Positions 19,574 to 29,465 of a stretch of DNA of 64,000 nucleotides are shown here, piece after piece. The notes under the pieces were generated by a model. It had not been told where the DNA came from, ran no database searches, and saw only the letters and a list, made by a program, of their open reading frames with translations. Numbering within the stretch: position 1 is the first letter of the stretch; each line of letters starts with the position of its first letter. The DNA is from JAJFUI01 sp963754135 (GTDB lineage: Bacteria > Planctomycetota > Planctomycetia > Pirellulales > Thermoguttaceae). The translations under genes were made by a program, and so were the position numbers. The DNA lies in the NCBI GenBank assembly GCA_963754135.1, contig CAVWEY010000002.1, positions 310,001 to 374,000 of the forward strand, given 5' to 3'.

Positions 19574-21031
19574 CTAGGCTTTTCCCGGCGGGAGAGAGGA
19601 GGTGGTCTTGTCCGGCTCGACGTGGATCGCCACCCGCCCCAGCCCCGGCACATGGCTGCGGAGGTACTCCTCCAGCCGGACCGTGAGTTGGTGGGCTTCG
19701 GTGATGGCCGTAGCGGCGGCCAGGGTGCAATGGAAGGAGACGGCCAGCTCGCCGCCCGCCAGTTGCACCCGCAGGTCGTGCGGTTTGACCGGCAGGGGAT
19801 AGTCCGCCAGGAAATCGCCGATCGCCTTCTGCACCTGCACATGACCCGCCGGCTCGCCATGCACTGTGGCCGCGGTGTCACCCACCGGCTCGATGTGGGT
19901 GACGATCCGCGTCACCCCCGGCAGGCTCTTGCGCAGCTCCCGCTCGAACTCGGTGGCCTGGCGGTGGGCCTCGTTGAGCAAGAGCGACTCGTTGACCTCC
20001 AGGTGCAATTCCAGCCACCGCTGCCGGTTCTCCTCGTAGATGCGGATGCCGTGGGCCCCCAGGCCGTGCCGGGCCGCCAGCAGCCGCACCACCGTGGTCA
20101 CGTCCTCCGCCTCCGCAGCCACCGGCTCGACGTGAACTACGACGTCGGCGTTGGGTAAAATGGCCCGCAAAGCGGCCTCGACTTCGTGGGCGATGTCGTG
20201 CGCCCGCTCGAACGCCGCGCCGCGGCGGACGGTTAAGGTAACGTCGGCGAAGATTTCCGGCCCGCTGCGGCGTAACCGCAGGCGAGTGACCTCCTCGACC
20301 CCCGGCACCCGGCCGGCCGCGGCGGCGACCTGCTCGTGCAGCCCTGGTGGGACACTGTCCAAGAGGTCGTCAACCGATTTCTTGCCGAGTCGAAGACTGA
20401 CCCACAGCACGATCATCGCCACGCCCAGGGCGGCGGCGGCGTCGGCCCCAGTCAGCCAGGGCAGATTGAGACGTTGGCCGGCCACCGCGCCGCAGAGTCC
20501 CAGCAACACCACCACGGAGGACCAAATATCGGTGGCGAAGTGCAGGGCGTCGGCCTCCAATGCTTGGCTCGAGTATTTCACCGCGGCCCGCTTCAGGGCG
20601 CGCGACCGCGACGAGTCAACCACGATCGACAGGAGGACCACCAGAAACGCCCACTCGTTGACGTTCAACTCGAATTGCTTGTGGAAGACAAGGCGGGCCG
20701 TCGCCTCCTTGATGATCCAGAAACACGTGACCAACAGGAGAACGGTCTCGAACAGAGCCGAGAGATTCTCGAACTTTCCGTGGCCGTAGGTGTGTTCCCG
20801 GTCGGCCGGTCGGCTGGAGACGCGGACCGCCCAGAGCGTCACGGCCGCTGCCACCAGGTCCAGCCCGGAATGGGCGGCCTCGGCCAGTACGCCCAAGCTC
20901 CCGGTCCAATAGCCGACGGCCAGTTTCGTGCCGGTCAACAGCACCGCCGCGGCCAGCGAGGAGGCGGCCACCCGCCGCTTCTCCCGGTCGGCTTGCAAGA
21001 ATGGCTGATGCGTGGGCGAGTTGGCCATCAT
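19574..21031 (-). CDS. cation diffusion facilitator family transporter
   Basis: Metal/proton antiporter of the inner membrane (zinc, iron or manganese type). 485 residues from ATG 21031, which overlaps the tsaB stop. Transmembrane helices include AAVLLTGTKLAVGYWTGSLGVLAEAAHSGLDLVAA, followed by the EHTYGHGKFENLSALFE loop and the metal-site-like LEADALHFATDIWSSVVVLLG. The cytoplasmic part is unusually long: after the first dimerisation domain (GVEEVTRLRLRRSGPEIFADVTLTV) come at least two further ZT-dimer-like repeats (RWLELHLEVNESLLLNEAH and DLRVQLAGGELAVSFHCTL). Substrate unknown. Confidence 0.88.
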   Translation of the reverse strand: MMANSPTHQPFLQADREKRRVAASSLAAAVLLTGTKLAVGYWTGSLGVLAEAAHSGLDLVAAAVTLWAVRVSSRPADREHTYGHGKFENLSALFETVLLLVTCFWIIKEATARLVFHKQFELNVNEWAFLVVLLSIVVDSSRSRALKRAAVKYSSQALEADALHFATDIWSSVVVLLGLCGAVAGQRLNLPWLTGADAAAALGVAMIVLWVSLRLGKKSVDDLLDSVPPGLHEQVAAAAGRVPGVEEVTRLRLRRSGPEIFADVTLTVRRGAAFERAHDIAHEVEAALRAILPNADVVVHVEPVAAEAEDVTTVVRLLAARHGLGAHGIRIYEENRQRWLELHLEVNESLLLNEAHRQATEFERELRKSLPGVTRIVTHIEPVGDTAATVHGEPAGHVQVQKAIGDFLADYPLPVKPHDLRVQLAGGELAVSFHCTLAAATAITEAHQLTVRLEEYLRSHVPGLGRVAIHVEPDKTTSSLPPGKA

Positions 21032-21765
21032 GGTTTTTCCATCGCGTCCCACTTTTCTTCCGCGGCGCTGCGGCGGAAGTAGCGGGGCACGAGTCTCCAG
21101 AGATCGTCCCGCCGTCCCTGGGCATGGTATCGGGCCGCCAATCGGCCGACAACCGCCGCCCGCGGCGACCATTCGCTGGGAGCCAACACCCGGACCCCCG
21201 GCGGCAGGCGATCCGCCAACCGCCCTAGCGCTGGTCCCGTCACAGTGGCGCCGGGTGCAAGCCGCGCCAGCCAGGCGTCCGCCGGAATCAGCTCTTCGGC
21301 GCCGAGGGATTCCAGCCCTTGCGGCGGACGGAAACCGAAGGATTGGGTGACCACGTCGCCGCGCTGGGCGTCCATCACCACCGATACCTTGCCCTCCGCG
21401 GCCGCAGTCGCGGGGCGTTCCAGGGCCGCGACTGCGGCCGTCGGGCGTTCGAGTGCCGCGGCCGCAATGGTCTCCAACGTGCTGACTCCCATCACTTCCG
21501 CTCCGACACAATAGGCGAAGACCTTCGCGGCGGTAACCCCAACCCGCAGGCCGGTGAAAGAGCCTGGCCCGATGGAGACGGCCACCAATTGGACGTCCTG
21601 CGGCATCCAACCAACCCTTCCGAGCAGATCACGCATGGCCGGGACCAACGACTGGGCGCTCCGCAGCACTGGGTCTAAGCTCAGTTCCATCAACAGGTTA
21701 TCGTCACCAATCGCCGCCACGCTGCCGGTCTTATCTGTAGTTTCCAAGGCCAGGATTCGCATCAT
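21028..21765 (-). CDS. tsaB: tRNA t6A biosynthesis protein TsaB
   Basis: Inactive ASKHA-fold partner of TsaD in the complex that makes N6-threonylcarbamoyladenosine in tRNA. 245 residues beginning MMRILALETTDKTGSVA, with VAVSIGPGSFTGLRVGV and a STLETIAAAAL region. The middle contains a short Ala-rich insert (ERPTAAVAALERPATAAAEG) produced by a 15-bp inverted repeat at 21399-21440, in frame and probably in a loop. The stop overlaps the downstream transporter ATG. Confidence 0.92.
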   Translation of the reverse strand: MMRILALETTDKTGSVAAIGDDNLLMELSLDPVLRSAQSLVPAMRDLLGRVGWMPQDVQLVAVSIGPGSFTGLRVGVTAAKVFAYCVGAEVMGVSTLETIAAAALERPTAAVAALERPATAAAEGKVSVVMDAQRGDVVTQSFGFRPPQGLESLGAEELIPADAWLARLAPGATVTGPALGRLADRLPPGVRVLAPSEWSPRAAVVGRLAARYHAQGRRDDLWRLVPRYFRRSAAEEKWDAMEKP

Positions 21766-21788
21766 CCTACCCTAACGGGGGCCGCATC

Positions 21789-21857
21789 TGTAGGAGGCGA
21801 CTCCTGTCGCCGACTGGCACCCCAGGAGACAATCAGCGACGGGAGTCGCCTCCTACA
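21789..21857. repeat. 22-bp inverted repeat in a divergent intergenic region
   Basis: Arms 21789-21810 and 21836-21857 (tgtaggaggcgactcctgtc...) match in 21 of 22 positions. A related partial copy, gaggcgactcccgtcgcc, lies at 22740-22757. The location between the divergent tsaB and metallophosphoesterase genes makes a terminator role unlikely. Confidence 0.9.
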
Positions 21858-21978
21858 GAATGTTAGCATGGCGGATTCTTGGGGGCTCCACAAGAGGCAT
21901 CTCGACTTGACCGGCTCCAGCGGTAACAATAGACTGTGAGGGAAGCGCAATGTACCCCTGGTTTGAAAGTCAACGAGC

Positions 21979-22729
21979 GTGAAACGAGCGCCTGATCAGC
22001 GATATTCACAGCAACATTGAGGGCCTCGAGGCGGTGTCGGCCGACATTCGGGACCAAGGCATCACGGAGGTCTATTGCCTTGGCGATCTGGTGGGCTATG
22101 GGCCGAACCCTCGCGAAGTGATCGACGAGATCATGAAGTGCCAGCTCTGTTTGCTGGGCAACCACGACCAGGGCGCCTTGTTCGACCCCGAGGGGTTCAA
22201 TTCCGGGGCGGAGCGGGCGATCTTCTGGACGCGGAACCAACTGGAGAACGGCCCCGGCACGCCGGCCATGCGCCAGCGGCGTTGGGACTTCCTCGGCGAG
22301 CTGCCGCGGAACCGCATCGAAGGGACCACGCTGTACGTCCACGGCTCCGCCCGCAACCCCCTGAACGAATACGTCTTCCCCGAGGACATCTACAACAAGC
22401 GGAAGCTGGAGAAGATCTTCGCGCTGGTGCCGCAGTACGCCTTCCAAGGCCACACCCACGTGCCGGGCGTGTTCACCGAGGGCTTCAACTTCTTCAGCCC
22501 CGAGGAACTGGGCAACGAGTACCGCCTCGGCCGCGAGAAGGCGATGATCAACGTCGGTTCGGTCGGGCAGCCCCGCGACGGCGACCCCCGCGCCTGCTAC
22601 GTCGTGCTCGAGGACGACCTGGTGCGGTTCCGCCGCGTGGAGTATCCGTTCGAGAAGACGATCTCGAAGATTTACGACATCCCCGACCTGGACAATTTCC
22701 TCGGCGACCGGCTGCGCGACGGGCGATAA
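21979..22729 (+). CDS. metallophosphoesterase, YfcE/MJ0936-like (one frameshift)
   Basis: Calcineurin-like phosphoesterase. Metal-binding motifs in order: SDIHSN, GDLVGYG, GNHDQG, GHTHVPG, and INVGSVGQPRDGDP near the C-terminus. About 249 residues. The first motif is in a different frame from the proposed GTG start at 21979 (VKRAL ISDIHSN if one C near 21991 is removed). Without that correction the frame begins at ATG 22034, after the first metal motif, which would make a dead enzyme. A single-base error is the simpler explanation. Substrate unknown; relatives cleave cyclic or linear phosphodiesters. Confidence 0.85.
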
Positions 22730-22763
22730 CGGGCTGTACGAGGCGACTCCCGTCGCCGATGGC

Positions 22764-22827
22764 TGTAGGTTATGCTTTAGCATAACGGAACGGCTGGCCT
22801 CGGCGTTATGCTGGAGCATAACCTACA
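22764..22827. repeat. 24-bp inverted repeat upstream of yidC
   Basis: Arms 22764-22787 and 22804-22827 (tgtaggttatgctttagcat...) match in 22 of 24 positions around a 16-base loop. It lies 25 bases before the yidC ATG and so could be in its leader RNA. Confidence 0.88.
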
Positions 22828-22851
22828 ATCTCCCCCAAAGGGTTCACGCGA

Positions 22852-25496
22852 ATGGATCGTCGTTTCGTCCTGTTTTTAGTCCTCAGCTTTGCGATCCTGC
22901 TGGGCTATTCCGCGCTGACGCAGCATCTTTTCCCACGGCGGCCGCTCCCCCCGCAAGCCGCCGGCGCCGCCAAGGAGCCGGCGAAGGCCGAGCCTGAGAA
23001 GCCAAAGGCCAAGCGAGCGCCCGAAGGGCCGGGAGAGAAGCCGGGCGTGAAGCCGGCAGAAAAGCCCGAGAAGGCCCCGCCAGCCATCCAAGCGCCGCCC
23101 GAGCCGGAACTGCCCGAAAAATACGTCACGCTCGGCTCGGCCGACCCTGATCCGGCCAAGAATCCCTACCGCATGTTGGTCACGCTCACCACCAAGGGCG
23201 CCGCCCTGGCGCGGATCGAGTTGAGCAGTCCTCACTACTGCGACGTGGACAATCGCTACGGCTACCTGGGCCACCTGGTGATGGCCGCAGACGCCAAGCT
23301 CCACGGCGGTCTGGTGCAGGTAGTCGGCCCCGGCACGCCCGCCGCTGAGGCCGGGCTCCGGCCCGGAGACTTGTTGAAAGCCGTCGACAGGGAGCCGGTA
23401 TCCGATCCACAGTCGCTGGAAGACGTCTTGAAGCGGACCAGGCCGGAGCAGAGCGTGCGGCTGGCGGTCGTCCGCGACGGCAAAGAAGCCACGCTCACGG
23501 CGGCGCTCCGCCGCCGCCCGCTGGAAGTCATCCGGCCCGAGGGCGACGACCCGCTCTCGCTCCTGTTGACGCTTGCTCAAGTGGGTGAACTGAAGCTGCA
23601 AACGCAATGGGCCCGCGACGTGGCGATATGGCACTTGGTTACCGGCCTGAAAGCCACGGAACAACAGATTGCGGAGTTGGACCTGACGGACGTCGTTCTC
23701 AACAAAGACGAGCAGAAGATTCACTTGCCACAAGAAGCCCGGCACGAGAAGCAATGGGTGCCCCTTTCCGACGAAGCAGCGAAGGCGTTGGACAAATGGC
23801 AAACCCTACGGGGCGAAAAAGGCGATCCGCTGTTCTTTTGCCTGCCGGAGGGGGCAACTCAGGTCAGGCTCTCCCACGACGAAATCCGCCGCATCGTGGC
23901 CCGAGTGCATGACGAAGAGCAAGGTCAGGGCCAGCCGGGGTTGTTCGCCGAGTTGGAAGGAGTGAACCTGCGCCGCGGCACGTGGAAGCTCGTCCGTGGG
24001 GAGCCGGACCGGGCCGTGTTCCGCCGGGCCTTGCCCCGTTGGGGGCTGGAAATCACCAAGACCTATCGCCTGGCGGAAGTGCCCAAGGAGTCCCGGGCCG
24101 ACGCCGATTTTCCCGCCTACCACTTGGAATTCGAGATCGAGATCCGCAACACCGGCAGCCAGGCCCACAAGGTGGCGTACCGGCTCGACGGCCCGAACGG
24201 GTTGCCGATGGAAGGGGCCTGGTACGCCAGCAAAGTGAGCCGCAACTGGGGCGGATCGGGGCTCCGCGACTTCGTGATTTCCTTCGGCGGAGGCACGCCG
24301 GGCATGGTCAACACCACCACCATCGCCGGCGGCAAGGACCTCGACGTCTGGCCGGACACGCCGCCGGACAAGATGCTCACCTTCATCGGCGTGGATGCCC
24401 AGTACTTTTCCGCCGTGCTGATGCCCGAGCGTCCCTCCCCCGCTCAGGTTTGGTTCGAAGAACTCACCCCGATCTGCGTCGGCAAGGTCGATCCGAAACA
24501 AACGCGGTTCGCCAACGCCTCCTGCCGGCTCACGAGCGTCACGGCGTCGCTCGAGCCCCGCGAGACGCTCCGGCACCGCTTCAAGCTCTTTGCCGGGCCG
24601 AAGCGGCCGGCCCTGCTGGAGAACAACGCCTATCGTCTGGGCGAGTTGGTCTATTATGGCTGGCCGATCTTCGCCGCGGTGGCGGTGCCCTTGACCAAAA
24701 TCCTGCACGTCTTCTATGCCGTGACCTGGAACTACGGACTGGCGATCATCTTGCTGACGGTGCTGGTCCGCGGCTGCATGTTTCCGCTGAGCCTCAAGCA
24801 AGCGGCCGGCGCCGGAAGATGCAACTCTTGCAGCCGGAGATCAAGAAGCTTCAGGAGAAGTACAAGAACAACGTCGAGGCCCGCACCAAGGCCCAGCAGG
24901 AGCTGTTCAAGAAACACAACTACAACCCGCTGGCCGGCTGCCTGCCGATCTTCATTCAGATGCCCGTGTTCATGGGGCTGTACCGCTGCCTGATGGTGGA
25001 CATCGAGCTCCGCGATGCACCCCTGATTTCCAACGCCATCCTCTGGTGCTCGAACCTGGCCGCTCCCGACATGCTCTTCGACTGGAGCCGGTGGATGCCG
25101 GCCTGGTTCAACGCCGGGGTAGGCATGTTCGCGCTGGGGCCGTACTTCAACCTGCTGCCGATCCTGACGATCATCTTGTTCATCTGGCAGCAGAAGATGT
25201 TCATGCCCCCGCCCGCCGACGAGCAGGCGGCCATGCAACAGAAGATGATGAACTTCATGATGATCTTCATGGGGTTGTTGTTCTTCAAGGTGGCCAGCGG
25301 ACTGTGCATCTATTTTATTGCCTCCAGCCTGTGGGGTCTGGGCGAACGCCGCTTCCTGCCGAAAACCACGCCGCTCCCCGGCAGTTCGGGCGGGCGTGGC
25401 GATCCGAAGTCGCCGCCAGCCCTGGGCAACGGCTTCGAAACCAGGGCCGAGGCGAAGGCGCGGGCGAGAGAGGCCGCCGCCAAGAAAAGAAGGTAG
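22852..25496 (+). CDS. yidC: membrane protein insertase YidC with PDZ and recombinase-like insert (one frameshift)
   Basis: Inserts membrane proteins with or without Sec. About 881 residues against roughly 550 in Escherichia coli. N-terminal signal anchor (MDRRFVLFLVLSFAILLGYSALTQ), a Pro/Ala/Lys linker, then a periplasmic domain containing a PDZ domain at about 138-220 (GTPAAEAGLRPGDLLKAVDREPV) and a foreign-looking segment at about 250-357 resembling a tyrosine recombinase core (VTGLKATEQQIAELDLTDV, WVPLSDEAAKALDKW). The periplasmic fold resumes at ELEGVNLRRGTWKL. The conserved insertase core follows: YYGWPIFAAVAVPLTKILHVFY, VRGCMFPLSLKQA with its groove Arg, and NPLAGCLPIFIQMPVFMGLY. A lost C near 24818 explains the frame change inside that core. 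Confidence 0.93.
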
Positions 25497-27032
25497 ATGT
25501 ATCCTCTCGACGACACGATCGCCGCCATTGCCTCGCCGCCGGGGGGCGCGGCCCAGGGCATCATCCGCCTCAGCGGGCCGCAGGCCGTCGCGTGCCTCAA
25601 CCGGCTCTTTCAACCCGAGGATGGACGCCCCCTCCCATCGCGGCGGTTTCCCTGCGCGCTGGCCGGGTCGCTGCGGTTGCCGGAACTCTACGCGCCGCTG
25701 CCTTGCGAGGTGTACTTGTGGTGCGGGCGTCCCGCCGACACGGATGTAAGGGAGGCAAGCGGGACGCCTGCATTACAAGCGGCATCACACGTGCGGAGCT
25801 ACACCGGTCAGCCGGTCGCGGAAATTCACACACTCGGCTCGCCGCCACTGGTGCAACTGGTGTTGCGCTCCCTCTGCGGCGCGGGCGCACGGCTGGCCGG
25901 TCCCGGCGAGTTCACCTTACGGGCGCTGCTGGCCGGCCGGATCGACCTCGGCCAGGCGGAGGCCGTGCTGGGGGTGATCGACGCGGCCGATCCCGGCGAG
26001 TTGGAGATTGCCCTGGGGCAACTGGCGGGCGGGCTGGCCCGCCCCTTGCACCGGCTGCGCGATACGCTGCTGGAACTGCTGGCCCGGCTTGAAGCGGGCC
26101 TCGACTTCGCCGACGAAGACGTGCCCTCGATCGCCCGCGACGAGTTGCAGCGGGGGCTTGCCGAAGCGGAAAGCCGGCTTGCGGCCGTTCTCTCCCAGAT
26201 GGCGTCGCGCGGCGAGACGGCGTGCATGCCAAGGGCAGTCCTCAGCGGACAGCCCAACACCGGCAAGAGCAGCTTGCTGAACGCCCTGGCGGGCAAGCCG
26301 GCGGCGTTGGTTTCCGACCGGCCCGGCACCACCCGCGACTATCTCACGGTGGAGCTTGATCTGGACGGCGTGAAATGCCAATTGATCGACACGGCGGGGG
26401 AGAGGGGAGAGGGGAGAGGGGAGAGAGAAACGCCCCCGGACTGCGGTCCGGGGGGGGCGAACGCCGACTTCGCCGCCCAGTCCGTCGCCGCCGGGCAGCG
26501 CCGGGCGGCCGACATCGAACTTCTCTGTCTTGATTCAACCCGCTCGGCCGATGCGCGGGAACTCAACGCATTGCGGAGCGAAACGAATCGGTCACGGATC
26601 ATCGTGCTCTGCAAGTGCGACTTGCCGCCGGCGGCCGGAGTGGAAAAGGGGACTGTCCCCATTTACCGGAACGGCCCGGAGGGTGCTTCGCACAAATGGG
26701 GACTGTCCCCTTTTCCGCACGCGGCGCTCCGCACCAGCAGCCTGACGGGCGAGGGGCTCGACGCCCTGCGGCGCCAACTGCGCCGGAGCGCGATTGCCGC
26801 GGGAGGCGGCCGCGGCGGGGTGTTGGCCGGAACGGCCGCGCGCTGCCGCGATTCGCTGCGGCTGACGACAGAATCGCTCCGCCGCGCCCGCCGCGTCGCC
26901 GCCGCGGAGCAAGAGGAACTGGCGGCAGCGGAAATCCGCGTCGCCCTGGACGAATTGGGTAAAGTCACCGGCGCCGTCTATACCGACGACGTGCTCGACC
27001 GAATCTTCAGCCGCTTCTGCGTCGGCAAGTAA
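25497..27032 (+). CDS. mnmE: tRNA modification GTPase MnmE carrying several inserts
   Basis: With MnmG installs the carboxymethylaminomethyl group on wobble uridine of tRNA. 511 residues starting directly after the yidC stop. Motifs: DTIAAIASPPGGAAQGIIRLSG, G1 GQPNTGKSS, G2 PGTTRD, G3 DTAGE, G4 written CKCD (usually NKxD), and the C-terminal FCVGK. At least three in-frame repeat inserts are translated: a 13-bp inverted repeat in the N-terminal domain (25722-25771), a GAGAGGG tract plus palindrome just after G3 (26398-26459), and the 75-bp element (26642-26716) after G4, giving KGTVPIYRNGPEGASHKWGL. The inserts sit in likely loops; whether GTPase function survives is unclear. Confidence 0.92.
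   Translation: MYPLDDTIAAIASPPGGAAQGIIRLSGPQAVACLNRLFQPEDGRPLPSRRFPCALAGSLRLPELYAPLPCEVYLWCGRPADTDVREASGTPALQAASHVRSYTGQPVAEIHTLGSPPLVQLVLRSLCGAGARLAGPGEFTLRALLAGRIDLGQAEAVLGVIDAADPGELEIALGQLAGGLARPLHRLRDTLLELLARLEAGLDFADEDVPSIARDELQRGLAEAESRLAAVLSQMASRGETACMPRAVLSGQPNTGKSSLLNALAGKPAALVSDRPGTTRDYLTVELDLDGVKCQLIDTAGERGEGRGERETPPDCGPGGANADFAAQSVAAGQRRAADIELLCLDSTRSADARELNALRSETNRSRIIVLCKCDLPPAAGVEKGTVPIYRNGPEGASHKWGLSPFPHAALRTSSLTGEGLDALRRQLRRSAIAAGGGRGGVLAGTAARCRDSLRLTTESLRRARRVAAAEQEELAAAEIRVALDELGKVTGAVYTDDVLDRIFSRFCVGK
26642..26716. repeat. 75-bp in-frame palindromic element in mnmE
   Basis: Arms 26642-26664 and 26694-26716 (ggaaaaggggactgtcccc...) match in 22 of 23 positions. The loop contains ggaacggcccggagggtgct, nearly identical to the loop of the copy at 62453-62535. 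Length 75 is a multiple of three. Confidence 0.95.
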
Positions 27033-27053
27033 CACCGCTTGCGGTTTCGCACG

Positions 27054-27132
27054 GTGTGCCACTGCTTGCTTGCAAGCAGTGTGAACCATAGCACGTTGTC
27101 AACGCACTGCTTGCGAGCAAGCAGTGGCACAC
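27054..27132. repeat. 28-bp inverted repeat between convergent genes
   Basis: Arms 27054-27081 and 27105-27132 (gtgtgccactgcttgcttgc...) match in 27 of 28 positions. It fills the gap between the 3' ends of mnmE and the radical SAM gene. Each arm also contains a smaller palindrome (cttgcttgcaag). It could act as a bidirectional terminator, but there is no T-run, so I list it as a repeat. Confidence 0.9.
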
Positions 27133-27146
27133 GTAATCAATCGCGA

Positions 27147-28220
27147 TCACGGTGCCGGCTCCACCACAGCCGCTCCCGGTCTCGGCACATAGGCGCAGTC
27201 GGGATCGGTCTCCAAGAAATCGCCCGTCAGGGCGTACGCCCGCGCCCGGCTGCCGCCGCAGACGCGGCGGAACTCGCAGACGCCGCACCGGCCCTTGAAC
27301 CGGTCCGGGTCGCGCAAGGCGCGGAACGTGGGGTGGTTCTGATAGACCTCGGCCACCGAGTCGCGGGGAAACCGCCCGCAACAAAGCGGCAGGAACCCGG
27401 CCGGATAAATCTCGCCCGTGTGGCTGACGAACATCACCCCCTTGCCGTCGCCCACGCCGAGCGTGGAGAAGGGGGCGGCGCCTGGTTGTTGAAGCACGAA
27501 CCGCCGATAGTGCGGGGCCTCGGTCGTCCGCACCGCATAGGGCTGCCGCTGCGACTGCCGCCATAGCCGCGCGAAAACCATTTCATATTCCGCGGGCGCG
27601 ATCCGCTCCTCCTCGACCCCGCGCCCCACCGGCACCAGAAAAAAGACCGACCACGTGGCGATCTCTTGCGCGGCCAAGAGGCCGGCAATGGCGTCCACCT
27701 GGCCCAGGTTGCGGCGCGTGACCGTCGTGTTGATTTGCACGGGCAGTTGCAGACGGCGGGCGAAACCGAGCATCTCCAGCGTGCGCCCGAAACTCCCCTC
27801 CCAACCGCGGAAGGCGTCGTGTGTGGCCGCGTCGGCCCCGTCAAGACTGATCCCGATTGCCCGCACGCCGGCCTCCTTCGCCCGCTGGAACGCCTCGAAC
27901 GTGGCCAGCGGCGTGGCCGAGGGGGTCAGGGCGACGTGCAATCCCGCCGAGGCCGCATGACGGATCAACTCGAACAGGTCGGCCCGCTTCAGCGGATCGC
28001 CGCCGGTCAAGACCAGATGGGGCCGCCGCGGAAAGCCCGCCACCTGATCCAGCAGCGCCTTCGCCTGGTCCGTGGATAGCTCCTCGGGGTGCGGCTTCTC
28101 CTGGGCCGACGCCCGGCAATGCTTGCACACCAAGTCGCAGGCCAGCGTGACTTCGTAATAGAACATCAGCGGGCTGCGGCCCAACTCGCGGCGGGAGTAG
28201 TTGTGGCCGGCGGCGCTCAC
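27147..28220 (-). CDS. radical SAM/SPASM enzyme, heme d1/AhbC-like
   Basis: GTG start at 28220 overlaps the stop of the upstream secreted protein gene (GTGA). The radical SAM cluster Cys are at residues 28, 32 and 35 in ACDLVCKHCRAS, followed by VLTGGDPL and the SLDGADAATHDAFRG motif. A C-terminal SPASM-like region has CGRFPRDSV, GRCGVCEFRRVCGGSRARAYALTGDFLETDPDC, enough Cys for auxiliary clusters. This matches the group of heme-biosynthesis-like proteins that start xxPLMFYYEVT. Relatives modify heme precursors or peptides; the local cluster of secreted and membrane proteins gives no clear substrate. Confidence 0.85.
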   Translation of the reverse strand: MSAAGHNYSRRELGRSPLMFYYEVTLACDLVCKHCRASAQEKPHPEELSTDQAKALLDQVAGFPRRPHLVLTGGDPLKRADLFELIRHAASAGLHVALTPSATPLATFEAFQRAKEAGVRAIGISLDGADAATHDAFRGWEGSFGRTLEMLGFARRLQLPVQINTTVTRRNLGQVDAIAGLLAAQEIATWSVFFLVPVGRGVEEERIAPAEYEMVFARLWRQSQRQPYAVRTTEAPHYRRFVLQQPGAAPFSTLGVGDGKGVMFVSHTGEIYPAGFLPLCCGRFPRDSVAEVYQNHPTFRALRDPDRFKGRCGVCEFRRVCGGSRARAYALTGDFLETDPDCAYVPRPGAAVVEPAP

Positions 28221-29465
28221 TCTTTTCCCTTCTCCTTGGACTCCCGGCTGCGGCGCTCGTCGGCTTCCATATCTTCGACCGTCACGCCGCTTTGGCTGGA
28301 ATGGCGGCGGACCTTGGCCGGTTGGCCTTGCGGGGCTGGGACGATCTGCTTGACCACGACGTCGTTGAAATCGACGGTGCCCGGCTTGAGGTACGCGTAG
28401 AGCATGACGCGGCCCCACTGGGGCGGATACCTGGGGGCCGCCGGCGTGAAATCCCCGGTGTGCGTGTTCCAGACGCCCACCGGCCCTTTGAGGTTCTCCT
28501 GTTTGCGGTAGACCTCGCGGCGCTGGGCGCTCTGGGAGAGGTCGTCGTAGCACTTGATGAAGACCTTGGCGGCCGGCCCGCTGGATGCGCCAGCGGCATT
28601 GGAAGCGGTACTTGGCCCCCTCGACAACGGGGAAGTAGTCGCTATAGTACATCACGCCCTCGTTTTCGGCGACGCTCTTGTCGAGCGTGAAGCGGATCAC
28701 TTTGTTAGTGGTGTTGCCGTCTTCTGTGGTCCAGCGGACCAGCCCGCCCAGCGGCTCGCGCTGCTGGCCGGCCCGAGAGTCCCAGCCCTTGGGCACGCCG
28801 TCGGCGCCGTGCTGGAAATCGCCGGCCACGAGGCTCGGGTTCTTCTTCCAGGTCTCTTCGGCCACGAGATCGGGGCCGGGCGGTGCGCCGGGTTTCCGGC
28901 CGTACAGGGCATCGAGCATCCGCTGGACGTAGACGTGCGGGATTTCGCTGACCGAGCGGGTGCGGGCCTTGGTCTCGTAGATCACCTTCGGCCGCGGCCG
29001 GACCGAGAAATCGACGCACTTGACCGTCAGATCGTAGATTTCCCCCTCCGTCCCCGGCGCCCGCTCCACGCTCCCCCAAATGCCGATCTGAGCCTGGAAA
29101 TCGCCTTCGACAATCTTCCGCATCGCGCCCAAATCCATCTCCGGCGAGGGCTTCAGCTTGTGGCTCGCGCAGTAGTCGCGGACCTCCAGCATCGACTCGG
29201 GGATCACAAACCCGCCTTGCCGGGAGAGCTTCTTCCAGACCATCTCGCCCAGCATTTGGCCGTAGCGGCCGTCGTCGAAGTTCGAGACGAAATCGAAGGG
29301 AATGACGGTCTTGGGGGAATCGGTCGTTTGGGCGGGAGCGCCCGCCAAGCAGGAGAGCGCAACCAGATTGAGAATTGCAAATTGCAAATTGCAAATTGCA
29401 AATTGCAGAACCCCGCAGAATGTGGTCGGCCCGACAATTCCCAATTTGCAATTTGCAATTTTCAA
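28217..29465 (-). CDS. secreted protein of unknown function with repeat-built signal sequence (one frameshift)
   Basis: The mature part reads TVIPFDFVSNFDDGRYGQMLGEMVWKKL, then YDLTVKCVDFSVRPRPKVIYETKARTRSVSEI and, after a shift near 28585, KVFIKCYDDLSQSAQRREVYRKQENL and VMLYAYLKPGTVDFNDVVVKQI, the last suggesting a beta-sandwich. No family was recognised. The N-terminus is the translation of an AT-rich repeat (29372-29475): LQFAICNLQFAILNLVALSCLAGAPAQ, a workable signal peptide. The only in-frame start there is TTG 29465, itself in the repeat; no ATG precedes the conserved part. It follows the DUF4175-like gene by 11 bases. Confidence 0.65.

Noticed and set aside
27054..27132. Bidirectional rho-independent terminator
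   Set aside because: The stem is long and well placed between convergent genes, but no T-run follows on either strand and similar hairpins occur at non-terminal sites.
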